A stretch of 38,734 nucleotides of DNA, taken from IMG/VR virus record IMGVR_UViG_3300030385_001682, positions 1 to 38,734 of that record, one strand, 5' to 3'. The number at the start of each line of letters is the position of its first letter. Positions within the stretch are counted from its first letter, which is position 1. This document shows positions 7,351-14,144 of the stretch, piece after piece. The position numbers and the translations under genes are program-made. Under the pieces are notes generated by a model. The model was not told where the DNA came from and did not search any database. It saw nothing but the letters and a program-made list of their open reading frames with translations. This stretch comes from a virus.

Positions 7351-7827
7351 TTAATTATCTCTCAAATTATCCCAATTCCATGTGCTTTCTGCCTTTGTGA
7401 ATTTACCAGATTTTGATTTTGTTACCTTCAGAATTCTGATGTCTTCATATCTGATGACATGATTTGTTTTTCCACCCAATAAATCCCTGCCTGAAACAGT
7501 GAATTTTTCATAACCCCATTTTTCCACAAACATCATTTTTCTTGCAAACCACAATGAATTGTCAATTGCCCTTACCCTTTGATCTTTTTTAAGAACACTG
7601 TCTGTGATCACAATGGTTCTGAAATGGTTGTCACCTTCATATCCCACAAGGTCAAAAATGACTTCATTGTTTTGAAATAATTCCCTGAATTGTTTTTTGG
7701 TTAATTCAACAGGATGGTCACACCATGTTCCTGTTTTTTCATCACTGTATAATTCTTTTTTTAACACAACAAATGGATTAATGTGTGTATAATTTTTGTC
7801 TGTCTTTTTATTAGTCTTGTCATTCAT
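7351..7827 (-). CDS. Hypothetical protein, 158 residues, N-terminus MNDKT
   Basis: The protein is mixed alpha/beta with a basic C-terminal third. Landmarks are FVVLKKELYSDEK near residue 20, FRELFQNNEVIFDLVGYEG in the middle, and VIRYEDIRILKVTKSK near the end. No known domain is evident. It starts immediately after module C. Its first residues, MNDKT, and the DNA around the start match those of the next gene upstream (8221). The 5' ends of these two genes therefore share origin even though the remaining sequences do not. Confidence 0.75.
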   Translation of the reverse strand: MNDKTNKKTDKNYTHINPFVVLKKELYSDEKTGTWCDHPVELTKKQFRELFQNNEVIFDLVGYEGDNHFRTIVITDSVLKKDQRVRAIDNSLWFARKMMFVEKWGYEKFTVSGRDLLGGKTNHVIRYEDIRILKVTKSKSGKFTKAESTWNWDNLRDN

Positions 7828-7895
7828 CTTTTCTTGGTTTAATTAAAAAATCTTCTATCTACCCAAAAAAGGACATCCGTTTCTGGTATGTCCTT
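7828..7895 (-). terminator. Terminator-leader module C
   Basis: Arms AAGGACAT and ATGTCCTT (7869-7876 and 7888-7895) have the same 11-base loop as modules A and B. They are followed by TTTTTTGGGTAGATAG and the conserved leader to the ATG at 7827. Confidence 0.75.
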
Positions 7896-7915
7896 GTTCT
7901 GGTAATGGTCAGGTT

Positions 7916-8221
7916 TTAGTTATTGAAATAATTGACTAAAAATTCAATCTGATCAACTAAAACATTTTTTTTGCCTTTTAATCCAAAGTATTTTTTAACA
8001 ACTGAAACCTTCCAATTTCTGGTTGGTTTCATTCCCATGTTCCACAATCTTAAATCCCTTTTTGAGATTATTAAATTATAAATTGCCTTATGCATATTTG
8101 TGGAATTTACTTTGATATAGTCATCAGTTTGTAATGCAGTAATAAATGGACTTTTGATATTGATATTCATTTCATCAAAATCACTTTTAAAAATTTCTTT
8201 TGTTATGGTCTTGTCATTCAT
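7916..8221 (-). CDS. Hypothetical small basic protein, 101 residues, N-terminus MNDKT
   Basis: The second half is basic and helical, with NWKVSVVKKYFGLKG followed by DQIEFLVNYF. This resembles a small DNA- or RNA-binding helical protein, but I cannot assign a family. It shares its MNDKT start with the following gene. It is preceded by hairpin module D and followed by module C, so it probably forms a single-gene unit. Confidence 0.75.
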   Translation of the reverse strand: MNDKTITKEIFKSDFDEMNINIKSPFITALQTDDYIKVNSTNMHKAIYNLIISKRDLRLWNMGMKPTRNWKVSVVKKYFGLKGKKNVLVDQIEFLVNYFNN

Positions 8222-8298
8222 CTTTTTTGCCTTGCGGTATTTAATTCAATGGATTCTTCCATCTACCCAAAAAAAGGATGCGTTTAGGCTATCCTTTT
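8222..8298 (-). terminator. Terminator-leader module D (diverged)
   Basis: AAAAGGAT pairs with ATCCTTTT (8 bp) around an 11-base loop, followed by a T7 tract and GGGTAGAT. The architecture and the sequence after the hairpin match modules A-C, but the stem and loop sequences differ. The form is conserved while the stem has changed. The leader nearer the start carries AATTAAATACCGCAAGGCAA, shared with the gene at 6178. Confidence 0.72.
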
Positions 8299-8322
8299 AG
8301 GGTTTGAAGGTGTTGGTCTGGA

Positions 8323-8943
8323 TCACTTCACTAAATACCTGTAATGCGGTCTTTGAACCATTCCTGATGCAATTATTGTCCATGCTCTGACTGACTTTTC
8401 ACCATCTGTCAAAAGGATTTCCAGATTCATATCCATGAACCCTGATTCCATTGTCATCTTGGAAATGTCCAATCCCTTTTTGATGATCCTTTGTGCCAAT
8501 TTCACCAATGATCCTTCATAATGCTTTTCTGCATATTTCATCATTTTTTCAATATGCACATCTTCACCTTTTCTTCTGGTGTCATAATAATCTCTGGTTT
8601 TGCATTGTATTGAATAAGCACAATTTCCACCAATGAAGAATCTTCCTTCATCCATTCTTTGGTTTACAATTTCTGGTGTCCTTCCTGCACCTGTTTGTGG
8701 ATAATAACCTTGTTTTAGAATGTGTCTTTTCCATGATGGTAAGGTCACCCAATCTTCAATCCATTCATTCCAATCATATCTGCCTTGTGTAATTGTATCC
8801 AATTCCTTTTCTTGTGCCTGAACTTCATCAATCATCTTCAACATGGTATGGAATGATTCTTTTGCCCACACTTCAGTCTGTTTCAAATATTCAACCTTCA
8901 ATTCTCTGGTTGCTTGTCTTAAAATTTCAATTAGCTTTTTCAT
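8323..8943 (-). CDS. Hypothetical early protein, 206 residues
   Basis: The N-terminal 50 residues form a likely coiled coil. The centre is aromatic and includes WNEWIEDWVTLPSWKRHIL and GNCAYSIQCKTRDYYDTRR. The protein ends in SGMVQRPHYRYLVK, an ending I have seen in other phage proteins of unknown role. It is the first gene after the 168-bp intergenic control region. Its leader shares the GTAGATA ... TTAATT core of modules A-C, so it is probably the first early transcript made. Confidence 0.75.
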   Translation of the reverse strand: MKKLIEILRQATRELKVEYLKQTEVWAKESFHTMLKMIDEVQAQEKELDTITQGRYDWNEWIEDWVTLPSWKRHILKQGYYPQTGAGRTPEIVNQRMDEGRFFIGGNCAYSIQCKTRDYYDTRRKGEDVHIEKMMKYAEKHYEGSLVKLAQRIIKKGLDISKMTMESGFMDMNLEILLTDGEKSVRAWTIIASGMVQRPHYRYLVK

Positions 8944-9111
8944 CTTTTTTTGGTTTTAATTAGAAAATCATTTATCTACTATAATATATACAAAAACCAC
9001 ACCAATTGCAAACTTTAATGAAATATAATTTCAATTAGTTATGTATTACATGGTTAAAATGCACCTATTGTCAGAAAGACATAATGAATAAAAAATGAAG
9101 GGAATATCTGC
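8944..9111 (-). promoter_or_regulatory. 168-bp intergenic control region at the late/early boundary
   Basis: This is the longest gene-free stretch in the window. It holds a conserved leader core (GTAGATA ... TTAATT, about 8950-8980), an AT-rich TATATATTATAG box just upstream of it, the dyad TGAAAT-TAT-ATTTCA (9019-9033), and the 11-base palindrome ATGTATTACAT (9041-9051). These features suit an early promoter with operator sites. No terminator hairpin is evident for the upstream virion genes. Confidence 0.6.
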
Positions 9112-9453
9112 CTATCTGTCCAAATGCTTCTGGATAATGGACAGTGACAGGTGTGTGAAAAATAAACAAGGAAGGAACAACCACCATGTGACCATTCCTT
9201 CACTTGCACACACAGAAAAGAATAAAAGACCAATCCACATGTTTTGACAATACATGCACCCACCTAATGGATTGTATAAAAATTTGACAGGATTCTTTGG
9301 ATAATCTTCAGAAAAATATTTGTCCAGAAACCTGATCCAGAAATGAAATATATTTCCTTCTTCATAAGCAAATTGAAGAAAGATTGATCCTGCACTTGCA
9401 GACACAGAAATGAACAACATGATCAGGAATTGACTGATCAATTCAATCAACAT
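9112..9453 (-). CDS. Small multi-pass membrane protein with CxxC motif
   Basis: The protein has 113 residues. Hydrophobic segments lie at about 3-28, 72-85 and 88-107. Between the first two is NPLGGCMYCQNMWIG, with Cys66 and Cys69. The gene follows the small virion-like genes and closes the late cluster. It could be an inner-membrane lysis accessory or a superinfection factor. I chose the ATG at 9453, which overlaps the upstream stop by 7 bases; an upstream ATG at 9486 would overlap by 40. Confidence 0.75.
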   Translation of the reverse strand: MLIELISQFLIMLFISVSASAGSIFLQFAYEEGNIFHFWIRFLDKYFSEDYPKNPVKFLYNPLGGCMYCQNMWIGLLFFSVCASEGMVTWWLFLPCLFFTHLSLSIIQKHLDR

Positions 9454-9752
9454 CCTTTGATTATTGATGTGAAACAAAAAGAACATGCACCATCATCTGA
9501 TGTGATGAAATGATTTCCATCACCTTGACACAATGTTGGCAATTCCACCTTAAAACAGATTTCTGCATCTTCATTATAATCATTTGAAATGAAGATTGAA
9601 TTCCCTATCAAAAAAGAATGTGTTTCTTCATATATTTGACCATTGTATTCAACATAGACAGTGAAATCACCTGTGCATGGTGCATTGACACCTGTTTCAA
9701 CTTTGTCTTCTTTCATAAAACATCCTAAATGCTTTGAACATCCACAATTCAT
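9447..9752 (-). CDS. Small cysteine-rich protein, likely virion component
   Basis: The protein has 101 residues and nine cysteines. It opens with MNCGCSKHLGC and has a C-terminal ACSFCF motif. The body is beta-rich (FTVYVEYNGQIY). Small Cys-rich proteins of this look occur among the structural genes of Bacteroidota siphophages. Disulfides or metal binding are both possible. Its place, after the 173-residue protein and before the membrane protein, suggests a late gene. Confidence 0.7.
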   Translation of the reverse strand: MNCGCSKHLGCFMKEDKVETGVNAPCTGDFTVYVEYNGQIYEETHSFLIGNSIFISNDYNEDAEICFKVELPTLCQGDGNHFITSDDGACSFCFTSIIKGC

Positions 9753-9767
9753 ATATTTAATTTTTAA

Positions 9768-10289
9768 TTAACAACAAATAAAATTTTGATCAAAATAAAT
9801 GTCAAAATCAACATAAACAAAACACAATTCCTTCCTGAACATCTTTGTCTTTGGTGCTTCTTCAGAAAGAACTTTGATGGAATCAATATTTGATGAAACC
9901 AGATCAACCATGATGTTTCTTTTATTTCCACAGTTTGGAATGTTCATTGATAACAAACCACCCCTGATTGATTCTTCAACAACATAAGGATTCAGATTTT
10001 CAGTGATACTGACCAACCTGACTTCAATTTTTGTTCTTACATTCTGTTCACAAGATGATTTCCTGTTTTCATCTTCAAGGACATCATATTTGATCCTGCC
10101 AGAATACAGATGCCTGATATAAAAATAATTTCCTTTATTGTCTGAAATTCCTGCATAATCAAATTCATTGCCATCTTCCTTCATTATCAGAACCCTTCCA
10201 TCATCATCAATCCTTGCCAGATAAATTCCTTCCTTATGGATTCCAACCTGTAAAAGTCTGTGTTTTATATGTGCAAGTATTTCAAACAT
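9768..10289 (-). CDS. Putative virion protein, 173 residues
   Basis: The protein is beta-rich with paired strands, such as GIYLARIDDDGRVLIMKEDG and IEVRLVSITEN. It ends in a FDIYFDQNFICC tail with a terminal Cys pair. It sits 2 bases after a connector-like protein. By position it could be a head-tail joining or tail-terminator protein, but I cannot assign the fold from the sequence alone. Confidence 0.72.
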   Translation of the reverse strand: MFEILAHIKHRLLQVGIHKEGIYLARIDDDGRVLIMKEDGNEFDYAGISDNKGNYFYIRHLYSGRIKYDVLEDENRKSSCEQNVRTKIEVRLVSITENLNPYVVEESIRGGLLSMNIPNCGNKRNIMVDLVSSNIDSIKVLSEEAPKTKMFRKELCFVYVDFDIYFDQNFICC

Positions 10290-10291
10290 AA

Positions 10292-10750
10292 TTACAAAGA
10301 TGCCACTATTTTATTGAATTCATCTGTTAATAAATCTTCAAAATATTCTGTTACCTGATTGACTTCTTGATCTGATGGTGTTGATATTTCTTTTTTGTAA
10401 TTCTTGAATTCTTGTCCTTTCATTATCAATGCCTGTTTTGGTCTGGTGATCCTGATGACAACATCCTGTCCATCAATAACAGGTTGCATGGAATGTTCCA
10501 ATTTCTGTGTCACAGAAAGATCAACATATGATGTTTGGAAATTGTTCAACTTCCTGAATTTGATCCATGATGGTGTTTTATATTTTCCAATTTTTGAATT
10601 GTCTGTTGCTTTGCCCTGCTGAAAAATCCTTGCCTTCATCAAGCCTTCCAACCTTTTGCCTGTAAGCATAAGCATTTCCATCTTCTTCTTCTGCATTCCA
10701 AGAATCAATTTCCAACCAAACTGTCTGAATGACTTTTCATCAAATTCCAT
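10292..10750 (-). CDS. Head-tail connector / tail completion-like protein
   Basis: The protein has 152 residues. It begins with a charged helix, then has GKATDNSKIGKYKTPSW and a short stretch reaching YVDLSVTQKLEHSM. The order of a Gly-Lys loop, an aromatic-basic segment and VDLS-x-T-x-x-L is the pattern of phage virion-morphogenesis proteins related to HK97 gp10 and Mu gpG, which join tails to heads. It overlaps the spanin-like gene by 11 bases. Confidence 0.7.
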   Translation of the reverse strand: MEFDEKSFRQFGWKLILGMQKKKMEMLMLTGKRLEGLMKARIFQQGKATDNSKIGKYKTPSWIKFRKLNNFQTSYVDLSVTQKLEHSMQPVIDGQDVVIRITRPKQALIMKGQEFKNYKKEISTPSDQEVNQVTEYFEDLLTDEFNKIVASL

Positions 10751-11186
10751 CCCTGAACAATTTAATGAATTTATAAGACATGATTAAAGCAAAAACAATT
10801 CCAAGAATCCACAGGATTTTCTTTGCAATGTCCTTCCATTCCTGATGCAATTTTGTTGTGTGTATTGTGGTCAATATTTCCTTTTCAACAATGATGGTGT
10901 CTGGTGGACATTCAGCAAAGATTTTTATTGTATCACCTGCCATCCTGATAAACTTCACTTTTATATTTGTAATGGTGTCATGGAAATACATGGTGTCATT
11001 GTTTTGTTTAAGAATGAATGCAGTGTCAAATCTGGTGACTTCAGTGAAGATGGTTGTGTCCTTGACTTCAATGATGGTTTCAGTCTTTGGTGGAAACCTT
11101 TTCTGACATCTTTTTTCTGATACACAACTATAAAGGTTTATCAGGATCAGGATCAGACAAATCTTTGACAGACAATTCATTGTCAT
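10740..11186 (-). CDS. Putative unimolecular spanin (lipoprotein with C-terminal membrane anchor)
   Basis: The protein has 148 residues. It has a lipoprotein signal, with hydrophobic residues 9-19 ending in LYSC and Cys21 as the acylation site. A beta-rich outer domain contains repeated Asp-Thr turns (KDTTIF, NDTMYF, GDTIKIF). A single C-terminal membrane helix spans about 123-141 (ILWILGIVFALIM). A protein tied to the outer membrane at one end and the inner membrane at the other is the layout of T1 gp11-type u-spanins, which fuse the two membranes in the last step of lysis. It overlaps the holin gene by 59 bases and belongs to the lysis cluster. Confidence 0.7.
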   Translation of the reverse strand: MTMNCLSKICLILILINLYSCVSEKRCQKRFPPKTETIIEVKDTTIFTEVTRFDTAFILKQNNDTMYFHDTITNIKVKFIRMAGDTIKIFAECPPDTIIVEKEILTTIHTTKLHQEWKDIAKKILWILGIVFALIMSYKFIKLFRDGI

Positions 11187-11631
11187 ATGTATTCACTTTT
11201 TTATATAAATATTTTGCAAAAGTCTTTGGAAGGTAACCCAATAAAGAAAGGTTTTTCACAAAAGACAACAGGTTGATCAATACCAATGGAACAAAGACTG
11301 CATCCTTCAAAAAGAATAATGGTTTTGATTCCCTTCCCAATTGAAAGGCAAAGAATAAGATTGCAGTGTGTCCAATCAAAGTATATAACACCCTTTTTGC
11401 CTTTGATGTGCAAAACTTCTGGTTCTTTAATGCCACATACATTCCTGTCAAGTTATCAACCAATATCAACAACATCAGTGAATAATACTGATCAGCAGGA
11501 TTGTAAATGTGGGCATTGGTGAAGGAATAGATTGTGCCAATTGAAAACCCTGATAATAAAATCACAGAAGGTTTCTTCAAGGTCAGACCACAAACTGACT
11601 TTGCTATGGAAATGAATTCTGATCCAATCAT
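11128..11631 (-). CDS. Phage holin (holin-4/toxin secretion type)
   Basis: The protein has 167 residues and four hydrophobic segments, at about 22-36, 50-68, 81-98 and 110-125. The second contains LVDNLTGMYVALKN, the conserved Asp-x-x-Thr-Gly signature of this holin family. The C-terminal tail is cytoplasmic-like and acidic (DPDPDK). I set the start at 11631, where the upstream small gene ends in an ATGA junction. A longer frame reaching a GTG at 11769 is possible but competes with that small gene in another frame. Role: timed pore formation that lets the amidase reach the wall. Confidence 0.8.
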   Translation of the reverse strand: MIGSEFISIAKSVCGLTLKKPSVILLSGFSIGTIYSFTNAHIYNPADQYYSLMLLILVDNLTGMYVALKNQKFCTSKAKRVLYTLIGHTAILFFAFQLGRESKPLFFLKDAVFVPLVLINLLSFVKNLSLLGYLPKTFAKYLYKKVNTYDNELSVKDLSDPDPDKPL

Positions 11632-11774
11632 CTTTTCTTCTTTGAAAACATTTTGTTGTTCAACAGATTGGATTTGAATGTTCCCATCCTTTTGGATGTA
11701 GGTTTCACCCTGACCTTTGGTGATGTATTCCCTTTCATCCTTGTCTTTTTGCTTTTTCCACAATTGCACCCCAT
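11628..11774 (-). CDS. Small basic protein with N-terminal MGCNCGKS motif
   Basis: The frame has 48 codons and opens with an ATG after TTATTAAA. It encodes MGCNCGKSKK followed by a basic tail ending MFSKKKR. Its stop forms an ATGA overlap with the holin start, and it lies 9 bases after the preceding gene. I recall short proteins with an MGCNCGK-type start from Bacteroidota phages. The alternative is an N-terminal extension of the holin in another frame from a GTG. Codon use does not separate the two, so this call rests on the start codon and junctions. Confidence 0.55.
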   Translation of the reverse strand: MGCNCGKSKKTRMKGNTSPKVRVKPTSKRMGTFKSNLLNNKMFSKKKR

Positions 11775-11783
11775 TTTAATAAT

Positions 11784-12722
11784 TTAAACAAATGATTCAA
11801 CATACCTTGACTGTTTGCAAACAACACAAACATCATCAATTTTCTTGGCTAAATCTGGCAATGAATTCACCAGATTAGTCATTAATTTTTTGTATTCTTT
11901 TTGGTAATCATCCAACAGGAATTCTGCCTGTTCATCTTTCAACAATGTAAATGAATTCAACCTGTCTGATGAAAACAATTCTTTTATGATCTCAATGCCT
12001 GACTTGTATAATATAGGCAACCCCAAATGATGGCTAATAATACAGGCAAATTCTTCAACATCACATTCAGCAGTGACATATGCCTGAATGCCATATGTTG
12101 ATGTTGATGTTGATGTTCCTGTCCATCCATGTGCCTTCAGATTTTTTGATCTGTTTGATCCACATCCACACCCCTTTTTCACTTCAGCATCTTTCATCTG
12201 CAACAGTGTGTTGTCAATGGTCAGATAAATTGTTGTTGATTCACTCATATAATCAACATTAAATTCAGAAACACCTGCACCATCTGTGGTGAAATTATAG
12301 GTTGTAATGGTGTTATTATCAGTAATATTCAACACCCCTGCAACAGGAATGCCACCATCATCCAATTCAATCTTCACTTTGTCAACATAAATCTTTGACA
12401 ATCTGGTTTCTGATGTTACAATTTTGACACCCCTTTCATTTGGACTTACTGCAAGATAATTGGTTTTGAAATCACCAACCTTCAATTCATCAACAGTCAA
12501 ATTCATCCTGAATAAAGGAAGAAAATTTGATCTTAATTCCTGAATCACCTTTTTCTGTGCAATTTCAATTTTCTTTTCAAGCAATGCCACACCTGACTTA
12601 TAAGATGAATCTGCAATGTTTGATGCCAATCTTAAATTGATGCCTTCCAGATCAGTAATGTCATAACCTGATGTTCCTTCATAGATTCCACAGATGCCAA
12701 TGTATTTTTCAAAACACTTCAT
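11784..12722 (-). CDS. Virion structural protein, 312 residues
   Basis: The protein begins with MKCFEKYIGICG and GINLRLASNIAD, then has a long helix (VALLEKKIEIAQKK). A beta-sandwich-like middle contains GGIPVAGVLNITDNN and GVSEFNVDYM. A Cys-Gly cluster follows (KKGCGCGSNRS, near residue 184), next to a Thr-Ser repeat linker (TGTSTSTSTYG). The C-terminal half is helical. I know similar proteins from Bacteroidota siphophage virions, where the role is not established. It overlaps the amidase gene by 4 bases. The Thr-Ser repeat is encoded by a short GATGTT microsatellite. Confidence 0.72.
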   Translation of the reverse strand: MKCFEKYIGICGIYEGTSGYDITDLEGINLRLASNIADSSYKSGVALLEKKIEIAQKKVIQELRSNFLPLFRMNLTVDELKVGDFKTNYLAVSPNERGVKIVTSETRLSKIYVDKVKIELDDGGIPVAGVLNITDNNTITTYNFTTDGAGVSEFNVDYMSESTTIYLTIDNTLLQMKDAEVKKGCGCGSNRSKNLKAHGWTGTSTSTSTYGIQAYVTAECDVEEFACIISHHLGLPILYKSGIEIIKELFSSDRLNSFTLLKDEQAEFLLDDYQKEYKKLMTNLVNSLPDLAKKIDDVCVVCKQSRYVESFV

Positions 12723-13222
12723 AATTTGTAATTGTAAGGATTTTCCTGATATATGTTTTTGTCTTCAATGCCAATAGACCTGCAAAATGCAGGAACAGAA
12801 AATGATGGACATGCCTTTCTGCTGAATTGATTATGCCCTGCAATAAGAATGTCAGGTGCATAATTCAGGACTTCATCAATAATGCTGATCATGGTGCAGG
12901 TTTGTCTGTCTGTCCTTGTGTCCTTTGGTTTTATGTCTTCATCCACCCCCCCAATATAACACAAATGTCTGGATATTGAATTGACACCTTTTGCACCAAA
13001 GGTGATTTCTTCATTATCAATGTATTCATCATTGTTGTGTTCAACAAATTTGTGTCTTGTGCCATCCAACAGGATCAGATCAGAATATCCAACCCTTGAC
13101 CAACCCCTTCCTTTTGGTGGTTCATCCCTGTGCCACCCTTGAATGGTTTCTGGTGAATAGTGTTTTCCTGAAATGGTTGCACTACAATGAATGATCAGAA
13201 ATTTAATCTTTTTCTTTGTCAC
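12719..13222 (-). CDS. N-acetylmuramoyl-L-alanine amidase endolysin (T7 lysozyme-type)
   Basis: From the GTG at 13222 the protein has 167 residues and starts at the first strand, IKFLIIHCSAT. Its ligands align with T7 lysozyme: His12, Tyr46 (GWSRVGYSDLI), His130 (AGHNQF), Lys136 and Cys138 (SRKACPS). The H-x7-C spacing and the intervening Lys are the same as in T7. It cleaves the amide between muramic acid and L-alanine of the cell wall. It has no signal peptide, so it needs the holin. An ATG at 13318 would add 32 unrelated residues and overlap the previous gene by 116 bases, so the GTG start, overlapping by 20, is preferred. Confidence 0.88.
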   Translation of the reverse strand: MTKKKIKFLIIHCSATISGKHYSPETIQGWHRDEPPKGRGWSRVGYSDLILLDGTRHKFVEHNNDEYIDNEEITFGAKGVNSISRHLCYIGGVDEDIKPKDTRTDRQTCTMISIIDEVLNYAPDILIAGHNQFSRKACPSFSVPAFCRSIGIEDKNIYQENPYNYKL

Positions 13223-13673
13223 CTTTTTCTTCTTTTTCTGATTCAATATATAACAGAATTGTTGAAAAAAGGTTGTTAGTAAGTTTTTTGTATTTGACAT
13301 CTGTTCCTTTGATAACATCAGAAATCAATCTTTCAAGACCTGTGGTCAATTTTACCTTTGCATATCCCATTGTAGGAACAAAGACCAATCCATTGGACAG
13401 ATCATCATTATGTGTTGTCAAATATTTCTTCCAAGACTTATCAATGATCTTCAGATTCCTGATTTCTTTTATTTCAGGCAGATCATTCTTTTTCCTTTCT
13501 GCATTATATTTATTAAGGTTTCCACCCTGCTTTGATAAAAGGTCAAAATCTTTCTTTTCCAAATAGACTTCAAGAACTTCAACATTATAAATTCTGAATT
13601 TGAATTCAATTGCCTGAAGGACTTTGGTGATGTCATCATTAACTTCTTGTAAAAGATTCTTATTGATTATCAT
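13203..13673 (-). CDS. Hypothetical protein in the virion cluster, 156 residues
   Basis: The protein is helical with alternating basic and acidic patches. It has a VEVLEVYLEKKDFDLL segment and a conserved-looking GLVFVPTMGYAKV turn, and ends in a charged EKEEKGDKEKD tail that encodes the amidase start in another frame. By position, between the basic disordered protein and the amidase, it could be a head completion protein. No family is recognised. Confidence 0.72.
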   Translation of the reverse strand: MIINKNLLQEVNDDITKVLQAIEFKFRIYNVEVLEVYLEKKDFDLLSKQGGNLNKYNAERKKNDLPEIKEIRNLKIIDKSWKKYLTTHNDDLSNGLVFVPTMGYAKVKLTTGLERLISDVIKGTDVKYKKLTNNLFSTILLYIESEKEEKGDKEKD

Positions 13674-13683
13674 AACCTTTTAT

Positions 13684-14070
13684 TTATCTGCCTGATCCTG
13701 ATCCCTTCCTTTTGGTTGAAAACACCAATTTTGATTTCCTGTCCTTTTTGCCCTGATATTTTGATGCACTTCTTTCCTTCCTGTCAATAGCATTCAGATA
13801 TTTCCAACCTGCATCCTGCATTGTTGTAATGGTAACACCAGAATCTGATGTGTCAACTTTTGGATTGAATTTTGACTGATCAACATTTGCACCCATGAAT
13901 GATTGTGCCTGTGATGATCTTGCCTGTGATGATCTTGCAACATCCATACCAGAAGATGTGTCCATCCTTTGTTTTGCTCTGGACTGTCTTGCACCAACAG
14001 ATGATTTTTTTGAAACCATCTTTTTAACAGGTTTTTTAACAGGTTCAGTTTTACCTTTAGTTTTAGCCAT
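13684..14070 (-). CDS. Basic, low-complexity virion-associated protein, 128 residues
   Basis: The protein is disordered and strongly basic. It has an N-terminal Lys/Pro repeat (KGKTEPVKKPVKKM), a central repeat with two ARSSQ units in a row, an ordered patch GVTITTMQDAGWKYLNAIDR, and a Lys/Ser/Gly C-terminus. Proteins like this often bind DNA or the capsid interior. The ATG at 14070 is preferred; an in-frame ATG at 14100 lies inside the terminator stem just upstream. Confidence 0.7.
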   Translation of the reverse strand: MAKTKGKTEPVKKPVKKMVSKKSSVGARQSRAKQRMDTSSGMDVARSSQARSSQAQSFMGANVDQSKFNPKVDTSDSGVTITTMQDAGWKYLNAIDRKERSASKYQGKKDRKSKLVFSTKRKGSGSGR

Positions 14071-14087
14071 TTTATATTGTTTTAAGA

Positions 14088-14115
14088 ATATGAAAGGCAT
14101 TTCTGCCCTTCATAT
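14088..14115 (-). terminator. Hairpin terminator after the tail tube-like gene
   Basis: On the minus strand ATATGAAGGGC pairs with GCCTTTCATAT (11 bp with one G-T pair) around a 6-base loop, followed by TCTTAAAAC. The stem is strong but the U-tract is poor. It separates the capsid and tube genes from the following virion genes and may limit read-through. Confidence 0.65.
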
Positions 14116-14144
14116 CTATTTAAACCAAGAATTGAAATTCAATT

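Noticed and set aside
5782-7895. CRISPR-like array
   Set aside because: The near-identical 70-base repeats are separated by whole genes, not short spacers, and each forms a terminator hairpin.
11632-11769. Holin N-terminal extension from a GTG
   Set aside because: It competes with an ATG frame ending in an ATGA overlap with the holin start. The extension is soluble and charged, unlike usual holin starts. Not fully excluded.
12085-12120. GATGTT repeat in the 312-residue structural protein
   Set aside because: It simply encodes a Thr-Ser linker; six-base units cannot shift the frame.
14071-14100. Upstream ATG for the basic protein at 13684-14070
   Set aside because: The ATG is inside the terminator stem; the downstream ATG is free of structure and begins the basic Lys-rich N-terminus.
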